Below are positions 27,756-37,867 of a stretch of DNA of 64,000 nucleotides, piece after piece (positions within the stretch are counted from its first letter, which is position 1; each line of letters starts with the position of its first letter). Location of the stretch: assembly GCF_011043525.1 (NCBI RefSeq), contig NZ_JAAKGO010000005.1, forward strand, positions 1 to 64,000, given 5' to 3'. The translations under genes and the position numbers were made by a program. Under the pieces are notes generated by a model. It was not told the DNA's origin and searched no databases. It was given only the letters and a program-made list of their open reading frames with translations. This DNA comes from Sphingobacterium sp. SGG-5. GTDB lineage: Bacteria > Bacteroidota > Bacteroidia > Sphingobacteriales > Sphingobacteriaceae.

Positions 27756-29285
27756 ATGCACATTATGAAAACTTTCAATAAATTACTGATATTGATCGGG
27801 CTAATTAGCCTAATCGCATCTTCCTGTTCGCTGGTACGAGATCCGTTGGATACGTATTCTGATGTCACGGAAGGTATCAATGAAGAGGGCAAAGAAATCG
27901 TCTTTAAAGACAGAGTGACTGTCGAGAACTACCTGACATTTTTATATCAACAGATGCGGGATAGGCAGGAACATTGGTATGTCGATTTATTACTTATCGC
28001 CGAGTCACATGCGGACAATGCCTATGCAGGGACAACAGGCGCCGAAGTATTGCCTTTTGAAAATAATTCCATCGAAGGCTCTAATTCCGTGATAAACCGA
28101 GATTGGCGCCGATACCTTGAAGATATAGGTAGAGCCAATCGACTAATTGTCTATGTCGATAGCGTAGCCGACAACTCACTTTCGCCAACTGAAATCAACA
28201 CCATTAAAGCACAAGGGAAGATCTTTCGTGCGCTGGTGATGTTTGACATGGTGCGCATCTATGGTGCAATTCCGGTAGTTACGACGGTAGCTGATGATAT
28301 TACTGCCGAAAACATCGAAGATGTATATGATGATTATTTCCCCAAGCAAGCCACGGAAGTAGAGGCTTACGAACAGATTGTTAAAGATTGTACGGAAGCC
28401 TTACAATATGCACCGGATAATGACCCTGATGATAAAACCTTATTTTCCAAATCAGTGGCCAAAGCGCTGCTTGCGAAGGTATATGCCGAAAAACCCCTGC
28501 GTGATTACAGTAAAGTGATCCAATATGCGGATGAGCTGGCGGCGGACGGGTTTGATTTGGTGGACGATTTCAGCGATTTATTTGGCACCAATGATGCACA
28601 TACCGATGCCAAAGCCCGCAATACGGTCGAATCTATTCTTGAAGCACAGTTCCTCCCGGGAAGTGGCAATTGGGCAAGCTGGATGTTTGGTCGGGACCTA
28701 GCAAATTACGATACACAGTTTACCTGGGCAAAATGGGTAACCCCCTCCCGAGATCTTATCCAAACGTTCCAAAATGAAAATGATCAGATCAGATTTAACG
28801 AATCAGTAGTCTACTATGTAGCGGGATGGTCCAATTATTACCCGGCCTCCCACTACCCGTTTATGTTCAAATTGCGGTCTGCTTTCAATAGTATTATCAA
28901 GCTTCGCTATGCGGATATATTATTGCTAAAAGCGGAAGCCTTAATTATGGGACCTAACATGAACCTGGAGGAAGCAGCGAAGATTATTGATCGCGTCCGC
29001 GACCGCGTCGACCTGTCAGTATTGCCAAATGAGACGCGCACCAATAAGGAAGCGATGATAGATGCATTACTGAAAGAGAGGAGGCTGGAGCTGGCTTTCG
29101 AAGGGCAACGATGGTTTGATCTGGTACGTATGGATAAGGTGGAGGAAGTGATGAACGCGGTATATGCAAAAGACAGTGGCCGCAAATCACAGGTTTACCC
29201 TTTCACCTCCAATTCTTACCGATTGCCGATACCACAATCGGCTATTGATCAGAATCCCAACTTGATTCAAAACCCCGGATATTAA
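27756..29285 (+). CDS. SusD-like glycan-binding lipoprotein
   Basis: RagB/SusD family outer-membrane lipoprotein, 509 residues from the first ATG or 506 from the second (MKTFNKLL), which is more likely the true start. The lipobox is LIASSC with Cys near residue 26. Helical TPR-like segments and the typical C-terminal block (ALLKERRLELAFEGQRWFDLVRMDKVEE, then YPFTSNSYRLPIPQSAIDQNPNLIQNPGY) confirm the family. It caps the SusC barrel and binds the oligosaccharide to be imported. It starts 3 nt after SusC and precedes the GH30 gene by 20 nt. Confidence 0.95.
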   Translation: MHIMKTFNKLLILIGLISLIASSCSLVRDPLDTYSDVTEGINEEGKEIVFKDRVTVENYLTFLYQQMRDRQEHWYVDLLLIAESHADNAYAGTTGAEVLPFENNSIEGSNSVINRDWRRYLEDIGRANRLIVYVDSVADNSLSPTEINTIKAQGKIFRALVMFDMVRIYGAIPVVTTVADDITAENIEDVYDDYFPKQATEVEAYEQIVKDCTEALQYAPDNDPDDKTLFSKSVAKALLAKVYAEKPLRDYSKVIQYADELAADGFDLVDDFSDLFGTNDAHTDAKARNTVESILEAQFLPGSGNWASWMFGRDLANYDTQFTWAKWVTPSRDLIQTFQNENDQIRFNESVVYYVAGWSNYYPASHYPFMFKLRSAFNSIIKLRYADILLLKAEALIMGPNMNLEEAAKIIDRVRDRVDLSVLPNETRTNKEAMIDALLKERRLELAFEGQRWFDLVRMDKVEEVMNAVYAKDSGRKSQVYPFTSNSYRLPIPQSAIDQNPNLIQNPGY

Positions 29286-29305
29286 CCTATAGATTATGAC
29301 GTATT

Positions 29306-30802
29306 ATGAAAACTGTAAAAAATAAAAATATGATTTATGCATTATTTGTATCGTGCTTGTTGGCCACCGCCGCTTGCAACCGCGACAGCTATACCCCTTC
29401 ATCCGGCACCGACACGAAAACGAGCGGAGATGTCGCATTGTATGTAACAACAAATACTCGTTCGTATGATTTCTATAAAACATATGTCGATTTTAGCACA
29501 AAATCGAACATGTCGCCGAATACTATCACCTTGGAGCCAACTACAACATTCCAAACGATGGAAGGATTTGGCGCAGCCATTACGGGTTCGACTTGTTACA
29601 ACTTGATGCGTATGGACAAAAATGACCGCACCAAATTTTTAACAGAAACATTTTCCGACAAAGGTGGCATGGGCATGAGCTATGTCCGTATCGCCATAGG
29701 TTGTTCAGACTTTTCGCTCAGTGAATACACCTGTTGGGATACGCGGGGAAAAGAAAATTTTGGTCTACAATCGGAGGAAAAGGACTATGTGATTCCCATT
29801 TTAAAAGAGATATTGGCGATAAATCCCAATATCAAGATTATGGGTTCGCCTTGGACACCGCCAAAATGGATGAAAGTAAACAATCTGACGGACCTGCAAC
29901 CGTATGATTCCTGGACGGGGGGACAGCTTAACCCGGATTACTATCAAGATTATGCCTGGTATTTTGTGAAGTGGATACAGGCGCTACAGGCCGAAGGTAT
30001 TTCTATTACTTCTATCACCCCGCAAAATGAGCCATTAAATCGAGGGAACTCAGCGTCCCTGTATATGTCCTGGCAAGAGCAGCAGGCTTTCATCAAAGAA
30101 GCCTTAGGTCCACAGTTGCGAGATGCCGACCTGAACACGAAGATTTATGTCTTCGACCACAACTATAATTACGACAATATCGCGGACCAGGAAGATTATC
30201 CGATCAAAATCTATGGTGATCCTACGGCTGCGGCTTTTATTACCGGAGCAGCTTACCATAATTACGGTGGCAATAAAGAAGAACTCCTGGATATACATGC
30301 ACAAAACCCCGATAAGGAACTTATCTTTACGGAAACCTCCATCGGCGAGTGGAATGACGGCAGGAATTTAGCCAAAAGGTTGATGGAGGACATGTCGGAA
30401 GTCGCCCTCGGCACAGTCAACAATTGGAGTAAAGGCGTCATCGTATGGAACCTGATGTTAGATTCAGACAAGGGGCCAAACCGGGAGGGCGGCTGCCAAA
30501 CCTGTTATGGTGCTGTAGACATTCAAAAATCTAACTATAAGTCGATGACCCGCAATTCGCACTACTATATTATCGGTCATCTGTCATCTGTTGTAAAACC
30601 CGGAGCAACACGCATTGGGACTTCAGGCTACAGTATTCCGGGCTTGGAATACGCTGCTTTCAAAAATACAGATGGATCCTATGCGGTGGTTTTATTGAAC
30701 AATACAACGGAGAATCAAAAAATTACGCTGAGCGATAATCAAAACCACTTTAGCTATGAAGTACCGGCTAATGCTGTGGTGTCTTATCGTTGGTCGAACT
30801 AA
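29306..30802 (+). CDS. GH30 family glycosidase, probable endo-beta-1,6-glucanase
   Basis: Lipoprotein of 498 residues. The lipobox is LLATAAC with Cys near 24. The TIM barrel starts with TFQTMEGFGAAITGS, has SPWTPPKWMK near 185, the acid/base glutamate in TPQNEP (E242) and the nucleophile in LIFTETSIGEW (E343). A C-terminal beta domain follows and ends near VVSYRW. Family GH30 includes glucosylceramidases and, in subfamily 3, endo-beta-1,6-glucanases. The SusC/SusD context resembles the Bacteroides beta-1,6-glucan locus, so that substrate is the best guess. The protein is probably surface-anchored. Confidence 0.85.
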   Translation: MKTVKNKNMIYALFVSCLLATAACNRDSYTPSSGTDTKTSGDVALYVTTNTRSYDFYKTYVDFSTKSNMSPNTITLEPTTTFQTMEGFGAAITGSTCYNLMRMDKNDRTKFLTETFSDKGGMGMSYVRIAIGCSDFSLSEYTCWDTRGKENFGLQSEEKDYVIPILKEILAINPNIKIMGSPWTPPKWMKVNNLTDLQPYDSWTGGQLNPDYYQDYAWYFVKWIQALQAEGISITSITPQNEPLNRGNSASLYMSWQEQQAFIKEALGPQLRDADLNTKIYVFDHNYNYDNIADQEDYPIKIYGDPTAAAFITGAAYHNYGGNKEELLDIHAQNPDKELIFTETSIGEWNDGRNLAKRLMEDMSEVALGTVNNWSKGVIVWNLMLDSDKGPNREGGCQTCYGAVDIQKSNYKSMTRNSHYYIIGHLSSVVKPGATRIGTSGYSIPGLEYAAFKNTDGSYAVVLLNNTTENQKITLSDNQNHFSYEVPANAVVSYRWSN

Positions 30803-30814
30803 ATCTAAACGGTT

Positions 30815-32155
30815 ATGAAAAGATCAATCTCAAAAAGTTTAGGGTCAATCATCGCTTTATCGATCGCCCTGACTTCCTGTAAAAAGGAAGATACGTATAC
30901 GTATTCTGTGGGCAATCCTACGGTGACCGTAGAGTCCGAATATGAAGCTGCCTTTTTTGGTGACAGCTTAACGTTTAGTGTACAGGTTGCTGATAATGAA
31001 ATACCGCTCTCCACAGTCAAAGCACAGTTGTACTACACGGATGATATGGTATCGGAAACCATCATACGGACAAAAGAAAATGGTCAATATACCGGTAAGA
31101 TTTATGTGCCTTTTTATAAGAATGTTCCGAATGGAACAGCGACACTGAAATTCGTCGTTCAGAATATTTCGAAAAAAACAGCTGAGCAGGATATCGATCT
31201 GGAGTTGTCCAGACCGGATTATCCGTACCTGACGCTCGTCACTGCAGATGGCGAATATCAGATGGATAAAGTCGGACCCAATCAATATGAGGCAACGGAT
31301 GCCTTTCCCCTTTCCGTTAAGGCCTACATCAAGGCCCCTAAATTTGGGGTTAACGGTAATGCGCTTACTTTCGGCTGGGTAAACAATGAAATTGTTTTAG
31401 GAAGTACCACTGATATCCCTTTCTCCTACTCCAGCCCGGGCATGTATCCGATCAGCTTCAATACGCTGACTTTTGAAGGGTCTCCTTTCATCACGCCTAC
31501 CATCAATGGCACGTCCTTTAGCCGATTAGATGATGAACATTTTCAAGTGGACATCGAACTCACAGAAGGCGAAGAAATCACTATAGAAGGCTTTGAAGAT
31601 TTGGCGAGCTGGTGGATCGATAGTGACTTCTTCACGGACAATGGCAGCGGAAATCTTTCTTTCAATGCAATGACAGGCAAATATCGTATTACGGCAGACA
31701 TCACGGCAAAATATTTTGCGGTCGAAGTTATGAACGGATCAGAACTGGCACGCTTGAATGCTGATGGAACTGGTACGATATGGATAATCGGTGACGGAAT
31801 AGGAAAGCCTAGCGTACACACCAATCAGATCGGTTGGAATCCCGGCAAGGCGCTGAGTATGGCTCCCAAAGGCAACAAAACATATCAAGTGACATTGGTT
31901 GGTGACAAGACGGCGTATAAGGATTATCTGAATTTCAAATTCTTTCACCAGAAAGATTGGGGTGGTGAGTTTAATAACAACAGTATTTCAACAGGGAGTG
32001 ATATCATCTTTGTTGGAAATGGCCCGAATGGCCGTGATCCGGGAAATATTGGTTTACTTGCCGGAAAAGAGCTCGAAGAGGATGGTATCTACATCATCAC
32101 CATCGACCTGTCGGGAGGCAATGACAACGCTGTATTAACCATGACCAAGCAGTAA
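30815..32155 (+). CDS. Surface glycan-binding lipoprotein of the PUL
   Basis: Lipoprotein of 446 residues with lipobox ALTSC (Cys near 22). Several Ig-like beta domains occupy residues 30-330. The C-terminal domain (about 325-446) contains GTIWIIGDGIGKPS and NFKFFHQKDWGGEFNNN, which resembles SusE/SusF-type starch-binding modules and DUF5121-like domains of surface glycan-binding proteins. It is the last gene of the locus, 12 nt after GH30 and before a terminator. Its job is probably to hold polysaccharide at the cell surface for the GH30 enzyme and the SusC/SusD pair. Confidence 0.7.
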   Translation: MKRSISKSLGSIIALSIALTSCKKEDTYTYSVGNPTVTVESEYEAAFFGDSLTFSVQVADNEIPLSTVKAQLYYTDDMVSETIIRTKENGQYTGKIYVPFYKNVPNGTATLKFVVQNISKKTAEQDIDLELSRPDYPYLTLVTADGEYQMDKVGPNQYEATDAFPLSVKAYIKAPKFGVNGNALTFGWVNNEIVLGSTTDIPFSYSSPGMYPISFNTLTFEGSPFITPTINGTSFSRLDDEHFQVDIELTEGEEITIEGFEDLASWWIDSDFFTDNGSGNLSFNAMTGKYRITADITAKYFAVEVMNGSELARLNADGTGTIWIIGDGIGKPSVHTNQIGWNPGKALSMAPKGNKTYQVTLVGDKTAYKDYLNFKFFHQKDWGGEFNNNSISTGSDIIFVGNGPNGRDPGNIGLLAGKELEEDGIYIITIDLSGGNDNAVLTMTKQ

Positions 32156-32173
32156 TAATGACAAAGTGATAAT

Positions 32174-32203
32174 AATAAGGAGGCCGAATTCAGCCTCCTT
32201 ATT
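32174..32203 (+). terminator. Terminator of the polysaccharide locus
   Basis: AATAAGGAGGC at 32174-32184 pairs perfectly with GCCTCCTTATT at 32193-32203 around an 8-nt loop, followed by more T-rich sequence. It begins 18 nt after the stop of the glycan-binding lipoprotein gene. Confidence 0.8.
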
Positions 32204-32337
32204 TATTGTAAGCCAATACATATGTCCCAAATAATGTCATTTTTTGAACAAAAAGACGCTTTTGATTGTTAAAAGAGTTTAGTAACTTAGTTCGTCCATT
32301 TTTTTCTTTTATTTTTGCAGACCAGAGCGACAAAACC

Positions 32338-32808
32338 ATGGAAAAGAAGAGCGAGAAGATCACTATATTATATGTTGATGATGAGGAGAATAACTTGATT
32401 TCCTTTAAGGCAACATTTCGTCTAAAATATGACGTCTATACTGCTATAAGCGGGGCTTCGGCTATAGATATCATACAAAAAAGGCCGATAGACATCATTA
32501 TTACAGATCAACGTATGCCCGAAATGACTGGTGTCGAATTCCTAGAGGAGGTCATCAAGATTGATCCTTCTCCGATGCGTATTCTATTAACGGGTTATAC
32601 GGATATGGGTGCTGTGATCGATGCGATAAACAAAGGAAAAATCTTTCATTACCTCAATAAGCCCTGGAGTGAGGAAGAACTCGACCAAACCATTCAACGA
32701 GCCTATGATGTATATGCCGAACGAAAAAAGATAGAGGAAGCAAATTCAAAACTGGAAGTATCGAACGAACAGCTGGAGTTTTTACTGCGACAAAAGCTAC
32801 TCTCTTAA
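32338..32808 (+). CDS. Single-domain response regulator
   Basis: Receiver protein of 157 residues, taking the ATG at 32338 because the upstream extension to 32266 is not protein-like. The phosphoacceptor Asp lies in DIIITDQRMPEMTG, the acidic pocket in ILYVDDEEN, the Thr in ILLTGYTDMG and the Lys in YLNKPWSEEEL. A coiled-coil tail (KKIEEANSKLEVSNEQLEFLL) follows, with no output domain. The gene faces the adjacent hybrid kinase, with which it shares KPW and DQRMP motifs. It may relay or buffer phosphate for that kinase. Confidence 0.85.
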   Translation: MEKKSEKITILYVDDEENNLISFKATFRLKYDVYTAISGASAIDIIQKRPIDIIITDQRMPEMTGVEFLEEVIKIDPSPMRILLTGYTDMGAVIDAINKGKIFHYLNKPWSEEELDQTIQRAYDVYAERKKIEEANSKLEVSNEQLEFLLRQKLLS

Positions 32809-32834
32809 ACTTTTTGCCCTTAGTAAACAGAAGG

Positions 32835-33920
32835 TCATTTACTCGGAAGAGCGATCGTAAATGTTGTCCCCTCGCCGATTTGTGAGGTGACATTAATCGT
32901 GCCTTTCAATTTTAATAAAGCGCTCTGTACGTTATAAAGGCCAAATCCCATACCTTTGGCTTGATCACTTCCCCGGAAGAACAGTTTAAAGATATCATCG
33001 ATATGATCCGCAGATATTCCGATACCTGTATCGGTGATGACGATCTTAGCATAACCATTTGCTACAGTCACAGACAAATTAACACGTTTATTATCGGAAT
33101 CGATTTGCTGATATTTAAAAGCATTTGACAACAAATTGTGTAAAATTAACTCAAGAACAGCTTTGTCACCCTTAAAAACCTCTGTCTGCTCGACATGTGT
33201 TTCAAAAGTAACATCATTATGCTGTGTAGACATTTTGTAAAACTGTCTTATACTCTCAAAAAGCTGGTGAAAATCAATCTCTGATAAAGTGAGTTCGCCT
33301 CGCCTCAATAAATAGTAATCCCGTAAACTGTCAATATAAGCGTCTAATCTGGATAGTGAATCATCCATCAGCTTCAGCAATTCACGCACATCCTCAATCT
33401 TATCAAACTCCAAAGCCAGTTTGATAGCCGACTGAACCCCAGAAAGAGGATCACGAAGATCATGGCTTACACTGTAAGCAAACTTATCTAATTCATCATA
33501 CGCCTTTTGTAATTCTTCATTACGGATATCCAGCAAGGAACTTGCTATATAGAATTTATTGGCTTCCTGAATCGAAGAGATAATATCTTCTTCCTGCCAA
33601 GGTTTACGAACAAACCGGAAAATGTGCCCTTTATTGACGGCGTCGATGACCGTTTCCATATCTGCGTAGGCAGTCAGCAAAATACGTATAGGCCTTGGGA
33701 ACTCTTTTTTAATCCGGTGCAAAAAGTCTATCCCCAATTCGCCCGGCATACGTTGGTCACAAAAGATAACTCGGATGTCTGGATGAGCTGCTAATATCTC
33801 TTGCGCTTCTATGGTACTTGAGGCAGTATGTACTACATAGCTGTACCTAAAATTAGCCTTGAAACCAACTAAATTGTTTATTTCATCATCAATATATAAT
33901 ACTTCTAGCTCTTTTTGCAT
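32835..33920 (-). CDS. Receiver-histidine kinase hybrid
   Basis: Soluble protein of 361 residues. An N-terminal receiver domain (VLYIDDEINN, the Asp in VIFCDQRMPGE, ILLTAYADME, VRKPWQEED) is followed by a HisKA dimerisation helix with the phosphorylated His in YSVSHDLRDPLSG near 157. The HATPase core follows (N box LLSNAFKYQ, G1 ITDTGIGIS, G2 GMGFGLYNVQ) and ends FTIALPSK. There is no membrane segment. The receiver-first order suggests the kinase activity is set by phosphorylation, probably from the 7TM kinase encoded just upstream. Confidence 0.9.
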   Translation of the reverse strand: MQKELEVLYIDDEINNLVGFKANFRYSYVVHTASSTIEAQEILAAHPDIRVIFCDQRMPGELGIDFLHRIKKEFPRPIRILLTAYADMETVIDAVNKGHIFRFVRKPWQEEDIISSIQEANKFYIASSLLDIRNEELQKAYDELDKFAYSVSHDLRDPLSGVQSAIKLALEFDKIEDVRELLKLMDDSLSRLDAYIDSLRDYYLLRRGELTLSEIDFHQLFESIRQFYKMSTQHNDVTFETHVEQTEVFKGDKAVLELILHNLLSNAFKYQQIDSDNKRVNLSVTVANGYAKIVITDTGIGISADHIDDIFKLFFRGSDQAKGMGFGLYNVQSALLKLKGTINVTSQIGEGTTFTIALPSK

Positions 33921-33998
33921 AACCGTAACAATAAAGATATTAACCTGACGACTATAAACGAAGTTAACTGATATTTATGACTTTAATGTCTTTTTTTC

Positions 33999-36143
33999 TT
34001 AATTTTTTTGCTGGATAGGAATTACTAAAGTAAAAGCTGTTCCTTCGCCCACTTCCGACTCAACTATAATTTTTCCATGATGTTTTGCTATTGTATTATA
34101 CGCGATAGACATCCCTAAGCCTGTCCCCTCGCCAACATCTTTTGTCGTAAAAAAGGGTTCAAAAAGCTTTTCCCGGACATCTTCAGGAATACCGATACCA
34201 TTATCTGCTATTTTTATATAAACAAAGGCTTCATCTTTGTATATCCCCGTCTCAATATCAATCTTTCCTCCTCCTCTATCAACAAATTTCTTATCCACCG
34301 CATAGATAGCATTTGTTAAAATATTTAAAAACACCTGATTGAGCTTTCCCGCATAGCATTCTATCATTGGCAAATCGCCATAACGTTTCTGCACCTCGAC
34401 CTTACCTTTTATTAAGCTGCCCAAAATGACCATCGTCGATTCCAGGCCTTCGTTCACATCCGCAAATTTTAGGGTATCTTCATCGACACGTGAGAAGATA
34501 CGAAGGCTCTTAACAATCTCAGCTGTTCTGCTGGCACCGTCATGCATACCTTTCAGCAGAAAGTCCACTTCAGTTCTGAGGTAATCGATATCCAATTCTT
34601 TTTTGTAGGCTTGAATATGCACTTGCTTCTCGCTCGTCGTCAGATTCTCGGCAAAAGCCACACGCTCAACTTCATCAAGAGTCTCCCAAAGCATTTTTAT
34701 ATCCCGTTTTAGCGGCGCTACATTTGACGTCACGAAGTTGATCGGATTATTGATTTCATGAGCAACTCCTGCCGTAAGCTGACCTAACGATGCCATCTTT
34801 TCGGCTTCAACAAGTTGGGACTGCGTTTCTTTTAAGTGGGTCAAAGTCGTTTGTAAAGATACGTTGGCTTCTGTCAACTCACGTGTCCGTTCGTCTACTT
34901 TTTCTTCCAGAATAACATTCTGCTCGCGGATCAGACGTTCGTTCTCTAACGAAACTGCCAGTTCTCTTGCCTGAGATTGTTCCTTCTCCTCTTTCAGGAT
35001 ATTGATACGCGCTGCCAATGCAAAAGAGAGTAATGCCATCTCTGCAATTGAAGCCAAACGGAACGAATTACTCGTAAACAAATTATACGGCAACACACCG
35101 TAATCTTTCAACAGGAATATAAAAGATCCTATAAGCAATACAAACCATGCTGCGAAAAAATACCGGACAGAACTGTACCTTTTCCTGAGCATGTATAATG
35201 AGGTTACAATAAGCACAATCGTTTCTATCGAGGTAGCGATCTGCATGACGTGAAACCCAAACTGGATATATCCGAGGGCTGCTGACAGAAAACTAAACGA
35301 AAAAAGCACGAATAATGCGAAAAGTATCCAACGTATAGATGGCGCATTTGCTTTCAGATCGAGAAAACGATCAGAAAATAAAAGTACGGCCATACTACTC
35401 ACACAAGCAAAGAGAGTTGTGCTGATCGTCTCCCAACCCGGTAAATGTGGCCAAAGCCATTGGTAATTAAAGCCTACAATACCTAACTGGGTAAGCCCTA
35501 AAAATATAACGTAAATGACATAATATAGATAAGCATAATCTCTTACGGATAGAAACAAAAGAAAATTGTAAATAGCCATGATAAATACCACACCTAAGTA
35601 TACACCAATGAAGACATTCTCTTTCGTCAGCTTTTCCCATACTCCCTGCGGCGTACCAATGGAGACAGGAAGAATGATTTGCTCTGCACCTTTTACCCGA
35701 AGATAATATTGTTGTTCTTGTGACAGTTGAAGATCGATATTAAAAATATAGTTTGGATGGTGATATGTGCGCGCATTAAAGTCTCGAAAAGTACCAAAAT
35801 GATTAAGGGATATTAAATTTCCTAAAGTATCCGTCTTATATAATTCCACATCATCTAATAACGGGTACGCGAGGTCCAACAGATAGCGTGTTGACTGGCT
35901 CATATTGTGGAGTACAAATGTCACCCATATGCTGTGTTTATTAAGTCCCAAATTAGGATTTGCACGGTGGTTTTGTACAAATTCGTGTCGTAATGAAGCA
36001 ATTTCACTTGCTTCTACTTCACGATCCAGTTGCAAAATATACAAGCCGGTATCAGGTATAACTAAATTATTTTGATCGGTTAGTTTTATCTGACCAAAGA
36101 GCTGGAGGGGAAGCAGAAAGAGCAGTAAGAGTTTACCGTTCAT
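33999..36143 (-). CDS. 7TM-DISM sensor histidine kinase
   Basis: Membrane sensor of 714 residues. A signal peptide ([13 protein letters not shown]) leads to an extracellular 7TMR-DISMED2 beta domain (about 30-170). Seven transmembrane helices (about 180-385) follow, then a coiled coil ([21 protein letters not shown]). The HisKA domain has the His in [16 protein letters not shown] near 458, and the HATPase ends with [23 protein letters not shown] and [16 protein letters not shown] sensors are thought to bind carbohydrates or other small ligands. The gene ends a few nt from the methyltransferase gene stop-to-start junction, so both are probably co-transcribed. Confidence 0.9.
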   Translation of the reverse strand: MNGKLLLLFLLPLQLFGQIKLTDQNNLVIPDTGLYILQLDREVEASEIASLRHEFVQNHRANPNLGLNKHSIWVTFVLHNMSQSTRYLLDLAYPLLDDVELYKTDTLGNLISLNHFGTFRDFNARTYHHPNYIFNIDLQLSQEQQYYLRVKGAEQIILPVSIGTPQGVWEKLTKENVFIGVYLGVVFIMAIYNFLLFLSVRDYAYLYYVIYVIFLGLTQLGIVGFNYQWLWPHLPGWETISTTLFACVSSMAVLLFSDRFLDLKANAPSIRWILFALFVLFSFSFLSAALGYIQFGFHVMQIATSIETIVLIVTSLYMLRKRYSSVRYFFAAWFVLLIGSFIFLLKDYGVLPYNLFTSNSFRLASIAEMALLSFALAARINILKEEKEQSQARELAVSLENERLIREQNVILEEKVDERTRELTEANVSLQTTLTHLKETQSQLVEAEKMASLGQLTAGVAHEINNPINFVTSNVAPLKRDIKMLWETLDEVERVAFAENLTTSEKQVHIQAYKKELDIDYLRTEVDFLLKGMHDGASRTAEIVKSLRIFSRVDEDTLKFADVNEGLESTMVILGSLIKGKVEVQKRYGDLPMIECYAGKLNQVFLNILTNAIYAVDKKFVDRGGGKIDIETGIYKDEAFVYIKIADNGIGIPEDVREKLFEPFFTTKDVGEGTGLGMSIAYNTIAKHHGKIIVESEVGEGTAFTLVIPIQQKN

Positions 36144-36147
36144 ATTC

Positions 36148-36945
36148 TCATTTTATAGCTGAAACCGTAACAATATTCATGCTGCAGGAGAAATAACCTG
36201 TCTCATCTGCATGCTTTTGAGCTTCAATGAAATCCTTATGCTCCTTTTCGTCAATTAAATGCAAAGTGAGCATTTCATCAATCATTTTATCGATCCAAAG
36301 ATAAGTACAAGCGTCCTGATAACGCGTCAATACAAAAGGCTGTACAGCTATGGCTATATTACGAAAACCTGTCGTATTCAGGTAGGTCGAAAGAGACTGA
36401 GCCGCTCTTCCGTTATTTACTTTCTGTGCTGATAAATAATCATTTATCTTATCAGAAACCGCCAAATCACCATTATAAAAGGAAAGGCTCTTCCAATCAG
36501 ATTCTACCACCACGACCACACCGTCCCCATGCAACACCCGATATACCTCTGTAAAAAGCCCTAGTGGATTGGGAACGTGCTGAACCAGACGTTCCATTCG
36601 TATGCCATTTGCACTTGTATCTGATAATGGGATGGTTGCGACATCGGCCAATAAAAAAGTAATACCCGTATCTGTGTCCGCCAACTCATGCCCTTTTTTT
36701 ATCATATTAGGATCATGATCTATTCCAATCAAATTAAAATGGCTACCCTCAAAAATACGTGCCATATTTAGCACGTCCTGTCCGGTACCACATCCCAGAT
36801 CGACAATCGTCCCGCCATCTGGCACTGATCTAAAGTATTCGTATGATCTTTCTTTTACACCTCCGAGAATTTTCACTGTCTCGGTCAAATAATCTATGTT
36901 ATAATGTTTTTCAGCCATATTTTCGTTAAAATATACTAGGATCAT
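36148..36945 (-). CDS. Class I SAM-dependent methyltransferase
   Basis: Protein of 265 residues from the first ATG, or 256 from the ATG at 36918 (MAEKHYNIDYL), which avoids a 20-nt overlap with the gene upstream. SAM motif I is VDLGCGTGQDVLNMA, the acidic ribose-binding residue is in LIGIDHDPNM, and motif IV-V is FLLADVATIPLSD. The family is a UbiE/COQ5-like small-molecule methyltransferase. The substrate is unknown. It lies between a sensor kinase and a possible acyltransferase, so it may help make or modify a signal. Confidence 0.75.
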   Translation of the reverse strand: MILVYFNENMAEKHYNIDYLTETVKILGGVKERSYEYFRSVPDGGTIVDLGCGTGQDVLNMARIFEGSHFNLIGIDHDPNMIKKGHELADTDTGITFLLADVATIPLSDTSANGIRMERLVQHVPNPLGLFTEVYRVLHGDGVVVVVESDWKSLSFYNGDLAVSDKINDYLSAQKVNNGRAAQSLSTYLNTTGFRNIAIAVQPFVLTRYQDACTYLWIDKMIDEMLTLHLIDEKEHKDFIEAQKHADETGYFSCSMNIVTVSAIK

Positions 36946-37771
36946 TTTTATTAAATGATTGATCCGTTAAGGCAGGTTTCGACATCCCTTTGATTATGGC
37001 ATTTAGATCCCAACGATCCATATTGTCAAGCTGAAGCTTATATTGTATCTCTATTTCTTTAGAACGAAGTACTTCTACTCGAGCCATATCACGTTGCATT
37101 CGTAACGACAGGATTGCTTTTTTGTCTTCTTCTGAAGCCAATTCCAAGGTATTGACATCTTCCAGAACCATGGTCGTTGCAAGGAGATCCAACTTGGGGT
37201 AATAAAAAGTACCATTATTTCCTACGCTGGTTTCCTGCCGATACCCCACACTTTTTGTCAAGTTAATAGTATAAGGTGCGCAAAGTGCAAATAATGATTT
37301 TATACCGATCTGAGGTGCTATTGCTATCGCTGCCCGTGTGAGAAAGATGCTCCCGATACCATAACCTGCGATTTCCCGGGAATTCCATAAACCGCACCCT
37401 TCTCCAGTACCTTCTTGTGCATAACGCCACACCAAATCAAAAATTTTGGGATCCATCTGTGCAGTTGCTTCTTCTATAGGAAGTGGTTGCGAGCCTCCCG
37501 CTACATGTATTCTCGCTCCCCCATACACCCTTTCCCCATCCAGCGATTCGACAATCAACACAAAAGCGGCGGGATTGTACATCCAATCGTTTTTGGAAGA
37601 TGTTACTTTCTTCACCCCTATAGCCGTCAGAACATGAGCATGCCCTTCAATAAAACGCTCACAAGTTTGGGGATCATCGATAGCCCTAAATGCTCTTAAC
37701 CTCACTACAGGACGCCCATCTTTAAATATTAGTGCCACAGAAACGGTTATAAATTGTAAACTGAAACACAA
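36926..37771 (-). CDS. Possible GNAT-like acyltransferase
   Basis: Protein of 281 residues. Part of it resembles the GNAT/acyl-homoserine-lactone-synthase fold: strand VVRLRAFRAIDD, the strand-rich AAFVLIVESLDGERVYGGARIHVAG, and the helix-turn GYGIGSIFLTRAAIAIA that looks like the acyl-CoA pyrophosphate loop. A helical C-terminus (about 205-260) ends in a polar tail. No exact family was recognised, so enzymatic function is an inference. It begins the minus-strand cluster that continues with the methyltransferase and two kinases. Confidence 0.45.
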   Translation of the reverse strand: MCFSLQFITVSVALIFKDGRPVVRLRAFRAIDDPQTCERFIEGHAHVLTAIGVKKVTSSKNDWMYNPAAFVLIVESLDGERVYGGARIHVAGGSQPLPIEEATAQMDPKIFDLVWRYAQEGTGEGCGLWNSREIAGYGIGSIFLTRAAIAIAPQIGIKSLFALCAPYTINLTKSVGYRQETSVGNNGTFYYPKLDLLATTMVLEDVNTLELASEEDKKAILSLRMQRDMARVEVLRSKEIEIQYKLQLDNMDRWDLNAIIKGMSKPALTDQSFNKNDPSIF

Positions 37772-37867
37772 AGCTAAACAATAAAAATTAAAATAGACAT
37801 CTATATTTCATGAATAAATCAACAAATAAACCTTACATTGCATAAAGAACCGCAAAAATAAACAGCT

